Assembly (NCBI GenBank): GCA_028023455.1
Contig: JAQFVV010006541.1
Span: 432,001-496,000, forward strand
Direction of reading: 5' to 3'
DNA from: Epiperipatus broadwayi
Lineage: Eukaryota > Onychophora > Udeonychophora > Euonychophora > Peripatidae
DNA: 64,000 nucleotides
Position numbers and translations under genes: made by a program. Shown here piece by piece: positions 1 through 12,573 of this stretch (positions are counted from its first letter, which is position 1; each line of letters begins with the position of its first letter). The notes below the pieces were generated by a model. The model was not told where the DNA came from, did not search any database, and saw only the letters and a list, made by a program, of their open reading frames with translations.

Positions 1-59
1 AGAATTTCCCTAAACACTTGGTTCATTTTCGTAAAAGCTTTCTTTTAAGAGTTTTTATC

Positions 60-871
60 ATGGCTTTATCCATTGTAAAGTCGACAAAGTCCGCTTTTTT
101 TAAAAGCTTTTAGTAGCAAGAAGTATGGTCTAGTAATCTATTTGCATTAAAAATCTTAAAAGAGTGCACAAATCATTGCATAAGGTCAACTACATGTTTG
201 TCTTCTCCGTCAGATTACTTTTCATCAGTTTATAAACCATTTAATATTTCAAATATACCCCAGTATTGTTCAATTCAAACAAAAGGAGATAAAGAATTAT
301 CAGATTTTTTACAAGAAGAAATACAAGCAGAACTTGGACTACAAAAGAGTCCTGGCCAAATCCCTTCTATTCCAGGGTTTGAAATCAAATTTGATGAAGC
401 CGATGTCATTTTAACAAGGGCCTTTAATAGTGAAAAAGTGGCAGTCATGTTTACCATTAATAATACAATAGACACAGATGAAGATCCAATTGCAGATAAA
501 ACATCTGAATCTCAGGAATCAGTAACGATGAAATCAAGACCTGATTTCTTAGTAACTATAGAAAAAAACGGCAAGACTTTAGCTTTTAATTGTGCATTTG
601 TAGTTGAATTTGAACAAGAAGAATAGAGTCTTTTATGGATTTGTTTAAAATTAATAATATATACATGTATGAAAAAGAAGAACAAGATAAAACATATTCA
701 GTATCCACAGAAATTATGGATGTAGATATGTACAATTTGTTGATGAATTTTTTGGAAGAACGTGGAATTTCTAACGAATTTGCACAACAGCTATCTGAGT
801 TCAGTTCCAATTATGAACACAAGTTATATATCAATCTTTTAGAAAGTCTTAAATTATTTATTTCTAAATGA
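60..871 (+). pseudogene. C1QBP: C1QBP/p32 (MAM33 family) processed pseudogene
   Basis: p32/gC1qR is an acidic trimeric mitochondrial matrix protein needed for mitochondrial translation. Seen here: an ATG at 60 opens a basic presequence-like start (MALSIVKSTKSAFFKSF), then two adjacent TAG stops at 111-116. The same frame then stays open from 117 to the TAG at 624-626. It carries the family block TKGDKELSDFLQEEI, then PGFEIKFDEADVILTR and the MKSRPDF segment. The C-terminal block (MYNLLMNFLEERGISNEFA, then FSSNYEHKLYINLLESLK) continues in another frame from about 635 to the TGA at 869-871. So there are two in-frame stops and one frameshift near 626-635. The copy is uninterrupted by introns over the whole family length, whereas p32 genes are normally spliced, so I infer a retrocopy. 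I see no clear poly-A or target duplication. Functional use is unlikely. Confidence 0.88.
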
Positions 872-1080
872 ACATTTTCTCTTAATTCATAGCAAACTAA
901 AGAGTATAAAGATTTATTTCTACTAAGAGCTTTGACATACTTTATTTGAACCATCCAATAGTAGAAGCTATGTTGATTTGTGGAATTATTTAAAATATAT
1001 CGTTACAGTAGTATAAACACTAAGTGGAAAAAAAAAGTTTATCTATTAGCAATTGTCATGTAGATAAATTGATATGTATA

Positions 1081-1430
1081 GAATCATCATCATCATCACT
1101 CTTAAGCAATATCAATCACTGCATGATTTTAGTCTCATCAAATTTAATACAGTTTCTCCAACTCCTAGTCTTTTTTTTTCCAGAAAATTTTTTTAAATTT
1201 TATCCACCAATTTTAAATGTTGCCTCTTTCTAGTTCTTGTGATCCAATTTAAAATTTCAACTGTTTATCTATTATCATCTATTTTAGCAATAAGACCATC
1301 CTATTTCTGTTTCAGTCTCTTGTTTCTTTCAATGAAGTCAGTGATACATGTTTATTCTTTCACTTATGTATTTCATTTTCAATCTTTTATTGATATTCTT
1401 AAAATATCTGTAAATAAGAATTGATAAACA
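1081..1430 (-). mobile_element. RTE-type LINE, 3' fragment (old)
   Basis: Antisense remnant of the same RTE family that is better preserved at 56.6-59.9 kb. The TCATCATCATCA tract at about 1085 is the complement of the GATGATGAT 3' tail. The following text parallels the complement of the element's last coding segment (Gln/Trp-rich end, then the region coding WIGH-like AGHIARR, then RWTIEILNWIP). Divergence is high and no frame stays open. 5'-truncated, as is usual for this class. Confidence 0.7.
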
Positions 1431-1689
1431 TATTTATTAAAAACCAACCTTTTCAAACATATAGATATAATTACTTTTAATAAGTATTCATTTTTGCATA
1501 TCTGTTTAAATCTTGTTTTACAATTATATATAGATAAAATAATTAGATACTTTGACATAAGTATGAAATTCTACTTTATTAGCAGTAATGTGATGTGATG
1601 TGATGTATCGTGAATTCTCCTTAAACGAAGTCAAGAATATCTCAGCAATTATGCCCAGATAAACCTGTTAGCTACTTTATTTTCCATTC

Positions 1690-2487
1690 CCCACTCTAAA
1701 TTTTCCCATATTCTATTCCATCCCATTTCCACAACATAATCTTTGTCAACTTTATAACCTTTATATCTAAATCCCCTTTATCTTTTTCCAAACCCAGCAT
1801 AAAAACCAATAATTCACTTTCTGTATAATCACTTTTTTCATATTTATTCTTCCATAACTTTATTATATGTACCTTTTCTGTTTTCAAGCATTTACATTCA
1901 ATTAACAAATCCAATGCATGTCTTCTAACCCTTTGAACTGTTTCTAAGTAATTTAATATCTCTTTACTAACATATAATGCATCAGTACCACATGTTAACC
2001 TTGCTACTGCAACTCCTTTCCATATAATTCTAACTACATCATATTTATTATATGAAAACATTGTTAATTTCTTTATCAAACCCTTTCTTTTCCTTGCTTC
2101 ATTTATCTTTTTTTTCCCCCATTCATCCAAATAATTTTTCTGATTACTTAAAATAATTCCCAAATAACTATATCTATTCACCACACTTAACTTAATATCT
2201 CCCAACAAAAATTCTACATCTTCTGTTTCCCCAGTATTAACCATCATTATATTTGATTTTCCTTCACTAAATTTAATCCCCATCTCTTTACCCATCCTTA
2301 CACAAACTTCCATATCTTCTCTTTTTTCTGCATACAAAAATATATCATCTGCAAAAAAAGACCTGACAAAATATATACTCCCTTACTACCTATTAACAGC
2401 ATCTCTATCCCTCTTCCTAATCTTTCTATTGCTCTTTCCATTTCACTCAAATACAACACAAACAAAATAGGTGACATAGTAGCAAAC
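1690..2487 (-). pseudogene. LINE reverse transcriptase fragment (palm to C-terminus)
   Basis: Minus-strand RT remnant of a non-LTR retrotransposon. Motifs in order: MSPILFVLYLSEMERAIERL (RT motif 4 region, near 2470-2410), FADDIFLYAEK (catalytic box with the two Asp, near 2365-2325), GIKFSEGKSNIMM (thumb start) and YSYLGIIL, then a C-terminal region to about 1696 ending WKWDGIEYGKI. The FADD box is split between two frames: the run of seven T on the minus strand (2352-2358 on plus) is one short of what FFADD needs, so a single-base deletion explains the break. The upstream part is missing because a hammerhead-type repeat lies directly against it at 2488. Clade not assigned. Confidence 0.8.
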
Positions 2488-2940
2488 TTCCCATACAGTA
2501 GTACCCACCTAGTGGAAACCTTAATAATCAATGGATGCAAGAACGGTTGGGCATAAAAACCCATTTAGTGTCAACTCATGCAATATCCCTAGATTAGTTT
2601 ATAGTTTATGGCTTTCATCAATGAGGAGTTTTGGATCTGAGAACACTGTACCTAGATCTAAGGTTCTAATGCAAATCTCCAGCAGTCACTTTTTATCTAT
2701 TTAGGTAACTCTATAGCTAGGAGTCCAAGATGAAAACACATTAATGTTTTGAATCCAAGCTCATTCATCAGATGCAATGCTCCTCACTGTTAAAATTCAC
2801 AGACTAGAAACTAGTCTGAGGATATTGGTTGAGTAGGCACTAAATGGGGATTTTACACACAAACTTTCCTGCATCCATTGATTACTATTGCCTTCTATTA
2901 ACAGCTTGTTCAAGCATATGAAATGGTAATCATGTGACAT
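2488..2940. mobile_element. Hammerhead-type repeat, copy 1 (old, palindromic)
   Basis: Diverged member of the family best seen at 60.9-62.3 kb. The left arm begins CCATACAGTAGTACCCACC and reads toward GAGGAGTTTTGGATCTGAG. The right arm returns inverted through GACTAGAAACTAGTCTGAG and GGATATTGG, ending at AATCATGTGA (2928-2937). The ribozyme site on the minus strand (2585-2629) is decayed: CTGATGA reads TTGATGA and GAAAC reads TAAAC. It sits against a LINE RT fragment at 2487. Confidence 0.78.
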
Positions 2941-3254
2941 TTTGTTGTTTCTACTTTATTCTCTATAATTTATTGAATGCAAAATCAATATGTTATATAT
3001 CGTACAAAAGAAACAAGTATAAAATATAAGCTAATACATGTGTAAAAAAAATGATAATCAAGCAAGATGAATATGTTATATACATTAATGAATTCATAAG
3101 GACATATAGATTAATACAAATAGAATAAGGGATAAAATAAATGTATGATAATAACTGTGATATCTGGTACCATTGTCTAATGTTTAAACTAAGCAGTCCG
3201 TCAATAACGGTGTGTATTTACCCAAACTGCCTGACAAATGATTCAGTTCACCAG
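2941..3254. other. AT-rich spacer, nothing recognised
   Basis: No open frame, RNA gene or repeat with a partner elsewhere in the window was seen here. Confidence 0.5.
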
Positions 3255-3705
3255 ACTGTTGCATTCATTGAATGATCTTAATGAGATTCCATATTTCATA
3301 AAATCTTGAGTTGGGAGTTAGCAGTTTGTCATGATTCTTCATTTTTTGTGGTTTCCTAATGGTAAAAGCCTCTTCATTGAAAGCATTGATGTTGAATATT
3401 TTTCTGCACCTTACAGTCCAAATTGCATAGTTTATGAATAATGACAATCTGATTGTGGCAATTGATCTTGTTCTTATGCTGTCATTGAGTGATATGACTA
3501 AGTAATAGTCAACATTGAGGTTCTTGGCAATTGTACTTCTTGTGATCCAGAGACCAGGGCATGAGTGTATCAGATGTTCAAATGTTTCTTCATGCCTATG
3601 ACAGAGAGGACAAATAAGATCAATTTTAACAATGTCTCTCTTATATGCAAGAAACCAGTTGATACTCACTGAATTGACTACTTTACATTTATAAGCTTAA
3701 ATTAT
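3255..3705 (-). pseudogene. LINE C-terminal fragment with RT-associated zinc-binding motif
   Basis: Open for 134 codons on the minus strand (3669 to 3265). The stretch ICPLCHRHEETFEHLIHSCP gives C-x2-C-x8-H-x4-C, the CCHC motif that follows RT in several LINE clades (zf-RVT). Downstream come LSLFINYAIWTVRCRK and a Lys-rich end. It resembles the segment at 9.0-9.2 kb (IDLICGLCLCGEETTEHFTN) on the plus strand, so both come from related elements. 5'-truncated; no RT palm is left here. Confidence 0.75.
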
Positions 3706-4363
3706 TAAAATTATTAAATTGTGGGTGCAGTTGTTTGCTTTTTTATTACATTTAATGAACAAACCCATGATTGTATATTCTTTTCAATATATTTTCTAAT
3801 CCTTACTATATAAGTATAATCTAAAGCAAATTTAATAATTTCAAAATAGACTATAAAATGACTGCAATCAAATATAATGATAAACAATCAGTGAGGTTAT
3901 GTTTTAAGTATCAACATTTAATAGTTAAGGTTTTGTGTAATATTGGTGGCAGTCATTACAAAAATTGCATCACTTTGAATAAACTATGGATAGATGAAAT
4001 GTTTTTCTTCTGGTCATAGGATTAGATAGCTAAACAATACTATATGATGAACTGTCATTTTAAACCACATCTACAATCCATAGCTAAATTTACTATCTAC
4101 CTGCGTTCTATTGCCAACATTTCTCAGCTCATGTAAAAAGATTCATAAGAAAAAAACTTATCTTCAGACATGTTTTAGTTCATTTCTCAAATCATAATAT
4201 TTTACGAACCATCAAAGATTACATTAATTATAATAGATTTTTTACAAACTTGTTAATCTTTAAACATTTATTTACTATTTTAACTGTATATTGTTGCTTG
4301 TAAGTGTTTAATTTTGGGTAAAGAATTATAAAAGATTTTATGCTTTCTAAAGTGGATTATTTT
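3706..4363. other. AT-rich spacer, nothing recognised
   Basis: I see no gene, RNA or repeat structure in this stretch. Confidence 0.45.
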
Positions 4364-4426
4364 TAAGCCAATAAACATCACATAATCAATATGTATAGTG
4401 AATTTTGCCTGTTTAAATAGAGTGGA
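4364..4426. mobile_element. Hammerhead-type repeat, end remnant
   Basis: TAAGCCAATAAACATCACAT followed by ATAGTGAATTTTGCCTGTTT matches two end segments of the family (compare the complement of 35373-35396 and the text at 35316-35340). Internal sequence including the ribozyme is gone. Confidence 0.5.
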
Positions 4427-4689
4427 TTATGTTTGTTTGTTAAGAGCAATCTATTGTTGATTTCTAAACTTATTATTGATTTTTCCTTTTGTAGTTTATG
4501 GAAATACTGCTACTAGTAGTAGTAGTAGTATTACTATTGTTGCTATTACTTGTGTAATTATGATAATGCTGAAGGTTTGCCACATAGATTTTTCAGGATT
4601 GTGAAACTTATATATAATATTAAATGTAAAAATACAAAAGACATGCATGAAAAATAATAGACTGAAAATCCTAAGTTCAAATCCCTCTA

Positions 4690-4850
4690 TTTACTATAAT
4701 ATATAGGTGGTTTGAACTCAGACTTTCACATGACTCTCAAATATCCATGGTATCTCAAACTGCTGACAGCCTTGATCACATAAATGTTGAAAAGATATAT
4801 ATTCACCAATATATGTATTTCTATTTATTATAGAAAACATTCAGTATACT
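4690..4850 (-). mobile_element. SINE-like repeat family B
   Basis: Read on the minus strand it ends in GTCTGAGTTCAAACCACC, close to a Pol III B box (GGTTCRANTCC). It shares order and wording with copies at 35.5 and 55.0 kb (minus) and 20.8 and 22.4 kb (plus): a block around ATACATATATTGGTGATT, then GTGATC, then a GAGAT-ACC/ATGG segment, then the B-box-like end. Confidence 0.55.
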
Positions 4851-6117
4851 GAATGAATAGGTTAATCTATCATTTAATTATTAGATGAATAAACAAAATA
4901 CAAAGGAGGAAAAAAAATTAATACTATAAGTCAATATTAGAAAAATAAAATGTTAAAGTTTTTAATTCATCTGTTAACACAAATATCTTCTGGGTGTCAA
5001 ACTTTTGTATATTCTATTATCTATATATACCTTTATATTTAAAAAGAACTTGAAATTGAAATAAGAAAGGACTTGGATTTAAAATAAAATATTATATGTG
5101 AAATAAAAACAATAAATAAATGAAATATAAATAAAAGATGGCATTTATTACACTTATTTTTCTCTTATAAATATTATTAGTAACAGCAATCAAATAATTT
5201 CCTGCTCAGGAGTTCATAAGACAATCAAACACAGAATGTCAGAACTAAAACATGGTCCAGGAACCTTCACCTTCAGAATCTACCATTCCACTTCTGCACC
5301 AAACTCTGAAGGACATGCCTATTAAATAATTGTTAATGTGATTATCTAGTTTATTATCTGAAATATGTCGCTGCTTATAAATAAATTGTGATTTATATTA
5401 AATCCAAATGAATTCACAGTTGAGATTAAACATTAGAGAATTGCTTTATAATATTTTCTAAAATAAAATCATCCTCCTTTTAAGCTCTGATGCTTAATTT
5501 GGTTTTTTAATTCTTACTATTAGTCTTATGTTTTACTTTGTTGTTAGTAAAAATAATTTATTGTGATTGTGACCATGAAGACTGAAATCATATCATTGTT
5601 CCACCATTGCGGAATTTAGCAATCGTAGACAATTTAAATAAAGAAAGCTTCTGTATCTTTCAGATAATTTGAAAACATTCTTGTAACTATGGATTCACTC
5701 CAAAATAAAATTTAATATTAATACCTTGTTGCTTCATGGATTAAGATATAAAAGCACACTATCCACATTTCATATTATCTCTCATGAATCAGATATGCCT
5801 TAAGATGTGTGTGGTTAATAACTAAATTACATAAGTATGTAGCAGTTATGCTGATTCAGAGCTGGTCCTGCAGTAAGCTTGGAAAACCAATTGCGTTTGC
5901 ACTGTATACATATGTGACAATTGATTACCAAAACAAACAGTGAAGAAATTGCCAGAAAATTATTTGAAAAATAAAAACTCATGATCAAATGAATATAAAA
6001 AAGTAAAGAAGATTATTAACTTTAAAAAAGCTTAAGAAAAGCAATAAATTATAAAATAAAAATTAAAACGTTGTACAAGAGTGAAATTTTTTTATAAACC
6101 CGCTATGTGGATGTTTG

Positions 6118-6118
<1 letters not shown>
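4851..6118. other. AT-rich spacer, nothing recognised
   Basis: No feature that I can support. A TAG/CTA run lies just upstream at about 4509-4531. Confidence 0.45.

Positions 6119-6152
<34 letters not shown>
6119..6152. repeat. (CA)n followed by (TA)n microsatellite
   Basis: About 11 CA units run directly into about 6 TA units, a simple dinucleotide array. Confidence 0.95.
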
Positions 6153-6153
<1 letters not shown>

Positions 6154-7044
6154 AACACATATGGATTAAGCATAATAATTATGCCATAAAATGTTAATAG
6201 GTGGGCATAATTTTAAGTTCACCAAACTCTTGGCAGCAACTATTAACATTTTTAAAAAAGAAGTATTTAACAATTTAAATTTTAGGCATGTTAAGTTGCA
6301 CACTTGCTAAATCTGATCCAATTTATTATCAAAAATAGCAATGTTCAAGGCTCGCCCCCTCCCCCTATTATTTGATTAATTACATGCAATGCTAATTTTG
6401 TTAGGAACAACAATCACACCCAGAAACTCTCTTATTAAGTTGTGTAATATATGCAATAAACTTTTTTTAAAGTTTAGTCTAATATTACTTATATATTGTT
6501 AATTTATAGATATTTACTTACATATTGTTGTACTAAATTTAAGATAACAAAATATGTAAAATCAACTTAATGCTTTGTTTTTAGCGTCAACTGGATTCAA
6601 ATCCACGATTCTAGATTTAAATAAGAAATACACCTAAATGAGTAGCTTCTGAAATAGTTTATAATAGGTTTTATATATACAAGCTTATTGTATTTAACTT
6701 TATAATATACTTTTACATTGTTTAGTTAAAGCGGCGCACGAATTTATGTATATATTGTCTGTCTTAGGTATGAAATAATAGAATCTCGAGTATAATTTTA
6801 TCTGATATAGTGTTAACCTGATTCGGGGTAACTTTGTTAATTTATAAAACAGATGAATTTCTTTTTTATGTCTAGAGAAAAAGTACGAAGAAGGAAATAG
6901 ATATTTTTAAGAGAATAAAAAAATATGTGCGAACTTACCTAGCTAGATTTAATCAACAGATAATGAAATAAGTAGACAGATGAATCAATGAAAATTATGC
7001 CGATTTAATATTTATAGTTCATAAAAGAATCATTAACTTTGATT
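6153..7044. other. AT-rich spacer
   Basis: Nothing firm. GGATTCAAATCC near 6592-6603 resembles a Pol III B box, but no A box accompanies it. CTAG|GTAAGTT on the minus strand near 6940 resembles a splice donor without a supporting exon. Confidence 0.4.
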
Positions 7045-7272
7045 TTAAAAGTTCAAGAAATTGTTGACATCTTTTTTAAAGCTATCCAGATTAACGATAA
7101 ATGATTTGTTTACTTCCTTTATAAACGCCATCGCACGACTGAGTGGTTTAAATGACAAGTTGAGAACTCTTAAAGAAAATCTCACTGGCTTATATAAACA
7201 GATTTCCGAAGCATTTATATAAAAAGAAACGAAACAGCTTTTCTTAAACAAATCAAGATTGATTGTTTTCAT
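7045..7272 (-). CDS. Unidentified small open frame, 75 aa
   Basis: An ATG after AAA opens 75 codons ending LDSFKKDVNNFLNF. I do not recognise the protein; there is no signal peptide, cysteine pattern or repeat. It stands out mildly because the local sequence holds more CpG than its surroundings (GCCATCGCACG and nearby). It could be a relic exon, a repeat fragment or chance. No partner open frame lies next to it. Confidence 0.2.
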   Translation of the reverse strand: MKTINLDLFKKSCFVSFYINASEICLYKPVRFSLRVLNLSFKPLSRAMAFIKEVNKSFIVNLDSFKKDVNNFLNF

Positions 7273-7555
7273 TTTTAAGATAAATTTGTTAGGTTTATCA
7301 GAAGGAATAAAAAATATTTATAACATTTATATATAAATATTAAACTGAATTAAAGTTGTTTTTTCAAGTGTTAAACAGATGGGATTCGTTCATTAAATGG
7401 GACAAATCCTTACTCTTTGTGAAAGATAAAGGGAATAAAAGAATACGCTTTTTATTTTACTACAATAACTAAAAAATAGTAATGTGGATTATTGTTTCAT
7501 TGTGTGCACAGTATAATCAATTTATCATCAGCAGCAGCTATTTGCAAACGAATAT

Positions 7556-9420
7556 GTCAAACGAATCATTCTAATTCCAACAAAAAAGACAAGACCTGGT
7601 AATATTAATGTCTAAGGTGAATTTTGCAATGACTGTACTAACCAATCTGTAAAACACAAATATATCCATGACTCCACTTTTAATCAAAATAATAGAATCC
7701 GTAATCAAAAACCTCATTCAACCATGATCATAAAACACATCTCTAAAAATCAATACGCCAAGAAAGGCTCTTCCACTGCGCACGCAATGGGTAACATAAT
7801 AGTATTAATTGACTATATCAAACGTAATGGAAAACAAAGCCAATAGCAATCCAACTAGATATTGCTGCTGCATTCGATTCTGTCCGCATTGACACACTCT
7901 TAGAAGTTCTGACCGAATGCAACATTCCAGTGTCACTTATCCAGATTATAAATAACCTATTGAATAACAGAGAAATATTCATTACTATGAATGGCAACGT
8001 CATATCGAGATTCAAACCATCACAGTCACTATCCCAAGGTTCCCCTCTCAGTGCTATATGATTTGTAGCATATATCAATACCCTCCTAATGGATGTGGAA
8101 AAAATCTGCCAGGAGTCTATATACCTAGTCTAAATAGAGAGTTTAGTACTTGTGCATATATGGATTAAGTAATGATCATCCTCCCCACCAAAAAATATCT
8201 CCCACTGCTTCAAATAATACTGGTCAGATATTTAAATAAATATGGGCTGCAATTTAATTCAGACAAGTCTGCCTCTTGGCAGATTTGTTCTGTGAAAAGC
8301 ATTAAATCCATCTTCTCTGATAATCCACAAAAATACCTTGGCTTCCCTATATACAGATCTGCCACAGCAATGACAAAAGATGTACAAGAGAATTTACTAT
8401 TTGCAACAAAGAGAATTTTCTCATTCTTATCTGGAATCTATCTTTCACTGCGTGGGAAAGTTTCTCTGCTCAACATGAATGTACTCCCAAAAACTTCATA
8501 TTTCCTTCTCTTTATAAAACCCACAAAGTGCTTCCAGAGGCAAAATTAATATGCTGGGTTCAAGGCTCTTCTGGAATGGATGGACTGTTGAAATTAGCCT
8601 TAAATACATGCAACAGCTGAGAAAATTTAATGGACTATCCTTCCACTTTATACATGCTTTAATATATCAAAAAACTCACAATACTATGTACAATTTGATA
8701 ACAGAATATGGATATAATACTGTTCTCCCAGAAGTAAACCCTACAGACAGGCCCCTACCATGTGGGGTATTGTGGCTTTCCATAATCATTGGTTATATAA
8801 GGCAATTCACTACAATAACAGGCATTTCATTTAAGTCTAAAAACACACTCTGGTAAGCATATGCAATCCTGCACTCAACCATACAACCCATTGTCAACAC
8901 ATTGTACAGCAATAACCAGAGGCTTATAACAAACTTTAAAAGATGGAGTCTTGAAGCTAAATATCTATATTTTACCATTAAGTATAACATCAATGGACTA
9001 CCCACAAATCACTTTCTCTATTACAAGTGAGGATACACCAGCATAGATCTCATTTGTGGTCTGTGCCTGTGTGGAGAAGAGACAACTGAACACTTCACCA
9101 ACCATTGTACAAAGCTAAATTTGATTTGTCTCATCATATTCTCTAATACTAGAATAGATTTTAAGCGTATCATGTCATTAAAAGACAGTATCATCACAAA
9201 AAGCCTTCCCAATAATAAGACTCTCAGTCTTACTTTTCTATGCCATTTGGGGCACCCATTGCAAAATTGTGATAGAACAGCCACAACCAAATGAAGCCAG
9301 TTCTTCATTAGAACTCTCAGTAAGATTAAAAAGAGTGATGAGCACCTGGCATCATCAAAAATATTTGAGGTTACCTGGATTCTGTTTCCCCTACCCACAT
9401 AAGGCAGCATAATGAAAGAC
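7556..9420 (+). mobile_element. LINE remnant: RT to zinc-binding C-terminus
   Basis: Decayed non-LTR retrotransposon, 5'-truncated inside RT. In order: RIILIPTKKTRPGNIN (RT start), KNQYAKKGSSTAHAMGNII, LDIAAAFDSVRIDTLL near 7855-7905 (RT motif with catalytic Asp), LSQGSPLSAI then a TGA stop near 8060, and FVAYINTLL. The YADD box near 8158 has become Y-M-D-stop-V. The thumb follows (MIILPTKKYLPLLQ to KYGLQFNSDKSASW, KYLGFPIYRSAT), then the C-terminal part in shifting frames. CCHC-like IDLICGLCLCGEETTEHFTN lies near 9043-9105. GC content is visibly higher than the flanks. It is dead: several stops and shifts, including the catalytic box. Related by its C-terminus to the fragment at 3.3-3.7 kb. 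Confidence 0.82.
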
Positions 9421-12400
9421 CATTCAACAGTTGAAAGTAACTAAAGAAAGTGTTGGGGAATATTTATGGATCTGAGAGACTTTGTAACAACACAAAATTA
9501 ATGAATAGTTAAATGCAATAAGGAAGAAAAGAACATTACATAATGAACAACATAGACTATTTACTACAGAATAGCCAACAATACCTCAAGAGATATCAAT
9601 TAACTCCACAAAACTGACAATTGGTATATGCTTAGTGCTATGTAATCAGTGTATGCATTAGAAGTAATAAAAGATATTGTGAAAGTAAAACATAAATATA
9701 TCCACATTATATTTTTCAATAATATTTTTTAATTTCTTCAGAAGGTTTTTTATTTTTCTGTATTGTTTCAACATCACATCTAATATTGTCTCTCCAGTGT
9801 ATTACATTTCTCTGTCATATCTTCCTAATGGAAAGAATGAGTATTGTAACTCTTTAGGATGTCTTAGAAATAAAAAAAATTATGTAAAAGAGACCTGCCG
9901 CTAACATGAAAATTATGCTCAAGATTATTATAAAGCCACTTTTAAGGAAGTCTTACTATTTTCATTCATTTCACATATCCAATCTAATGAAGGTGTGATT
10001 TTACAATATGTATTATATAGCATCACATCCAGAAAACTAAAATACTCATTGAGTGGTCATATTTTAAAACTTTTATGGAGCATCTTTAAGCAAAACTTTT
10101 ATCATATTTGCATTTAAAGAATTTAAGCTTAAACATTATATCTGTAAAGACTATAAATGGACAACAGAAATCAAAGTCATATATCACATGACTCAATTTT
10201 TATGACTTTGATTTTTTTGTTGACTATTTATAGTCTTTGCTTTAAAGTCTTAAGCCATGTTATACTGTTAAGGCTATTAATATATAGTTATGCTGATGAT
10301 CTCTCAGCCTAATATAGCTATTTAAGTTAGATAGCTGGGCTTGAAGGCATTTAGGTATTTAAAAATTTCAGATTTTCTACTTAATAGTTAACTTTTAGAA
10401 AAATGCTGGCTTTGGCTTGGTATTTTTAGATCTAATGTCTGAGGAGTGCCAAAGCATGAAACTGTTGATCTGAGGCTAAGGAGTGGTTTTCAAGATAGAG
10501 ATTTTTAAATGCTTTGTTTGACCGTCATTTATCAATAAAGCTTGTTAGAGCAAATTAGAAGAGCTCTTTATTTTTCATTATACCTGTAAGACTCACAATG
10601 CTTTGTAGATTGTGACAAATTATTTGCTTAATATGCTCAAATTAATCTCACATTCAAAAATTCACTATTAGAGATAATATCTATTAAAAGAAATCTAAAA
10701 ACTTATATAATAATTTAGATTATGTCAATTAAAATCCTTTATATGAAGGAATGTAAAAAAATCCATGTGACTAAAATAGTAATTTTTCATCACTACTAAT
10801 TTAAATAATAATCATACTCAAAATAATTTTATTTGTCATCACACACACTGAAAGAAATTATAAAGTTATAACTATATTTAAAAAACGTCAAGGAAGAGTA
10901 AATTAGGAAGTCAGTCATGTCTGGCAAATGATAAGTTCAGGGCATTTCTGAACTTCAGCTCATTATTTTGAAAAGCTCTGTCATTCACAAAAACCTTATA
11001 AAAAATTTTGCAAACCTATGCATAGATATCATACACATGGTGTTTTCTAGCAACTGGGGACTAATTGTATTTCCATGCTGACTGCAGATCCATGTCTGAA
11101 TGAATGCATGCACTGTGCATTAGCAAAGTTTAGCAATTCATCACCAAAATATTAAGATATTAGCATTTCTAAATTATGAGTTAAGATGAAAACTGTGACA
11201 ATGTGTTTTGTATATTAACCCATGGTGGAAAAAAATGCTAATATTAAATTTTGCTTTAAATTAATTAAAATTGATACAAAACATTGGAAGTGAAGCAATA
11301 GGTCTCAGAAACATTTTTAAGTGATTTTCAAGGTTTATGATGGTGGAAAAAACACTGTAGATTATTGACAAAGCACTTTATGTCACAATTTGAGACTCAA
11401 ATAATCGAACACCTTAATATTTTCATAGAGAATAGCAAATTATATCACTATGTACCACATACATTGATTCAGAAATGTCTGTAGGCAACTATTAGAAAGA
11501 ATCAGTCATCTCTTCATTGGAACATACTACATATGTGTATATAATAAATCCTGTTACAGACTCTGCTAATCATTTAATGAAATTTAATGACTAGCATTAC
11601 AGCTTACAATACACAAGAATTGTATCCACGCACAGCTTCAGATGAATTGAAACCAATAAAAACTTATCCTTAAACTGTAATAGACCAAGATTGATTTACA
11701 TCTCTGAGTTATTCATCTAATAGAAAGTAAAATGTAATGTGATTAAAAATTTGGCAAAGAAAAGATTATTACAATTATGTAGCATTTATAATCCACTGTC
11801 ATTTCTACAAGTTATACATAAATATGCATTAATGTTTTGTTCTCATGGTATATAATTTATTACTATAAAATTTAAATGTACATAAAAATGTGTTTTTTCA
11901 GCCTGCACAATTTTGAGATCAAGTGAGATAGAATTGCCTGCAGCCTGCTTATAACTAATCTAATTAGCCATTTAATACTTTTGATTAAATGAGTAGCTTA
12001 TCCATCTATCATTATAATATATTTTATCCAATTTTTCCAAAAATTATACTCTTTTTATTTATTTTTTCATCACTTCAATATTATGAATCTTTTTTGTTTC
12101 ATTTCACTATTAATTTGAACATAAACGCCTTCAATCTTTTACATATCGTTTTGTAAATTTTCAAAGATGTTTTCCATCTAAAATCCTACTTGAAACAAAA
12201 TATATAACAAATTGTTTTTGTTTTTGAACACAATGGAGTCATGATATTTGTTTAATTTTGTTCCATATTCTTCTCATAGGCATCTTACATTATATACAAT
12301 AGTTCACGTTTCGTTAATAAGCTTTGATTCCAATACAATATCTATTATTTTGTTGACTTAAAAGTACATAGTATTTTTATATGCACATACATATATTACA

Positions 12401-12456
12401 CAGACACATTTTTATTTGTATAGTATATACATATAAATTAAGATTATAATATAAAC
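9421..12456. other. Long AT-rich stretch without recognised genes
   Basis: Three kilobases with no open frame above background. The only structure I can support is the short inverted repeat at 10146-10238. Confidence 0.45.
10146..10238. repeat. Imperfect hairpin, arms about 36 bp
   Basis: AAAGACTATAAATGGACAAC and the following ATCAAAGTCATA return inverted as TATGACTTTGAT, then GTTGACTATTTATAGTCTTT. The loop is about 19 bp and holds TCACATGACTC. Mismatches are few. Confidence 0.75.

Positions 12457-12573
<117 letters not shown>

Noticed and set aside
9021-9410. 129-codon minus-strand frame
   Set aside because: Shadow of the plus-strand LINE C-terminus, which shows the CCHC motif.
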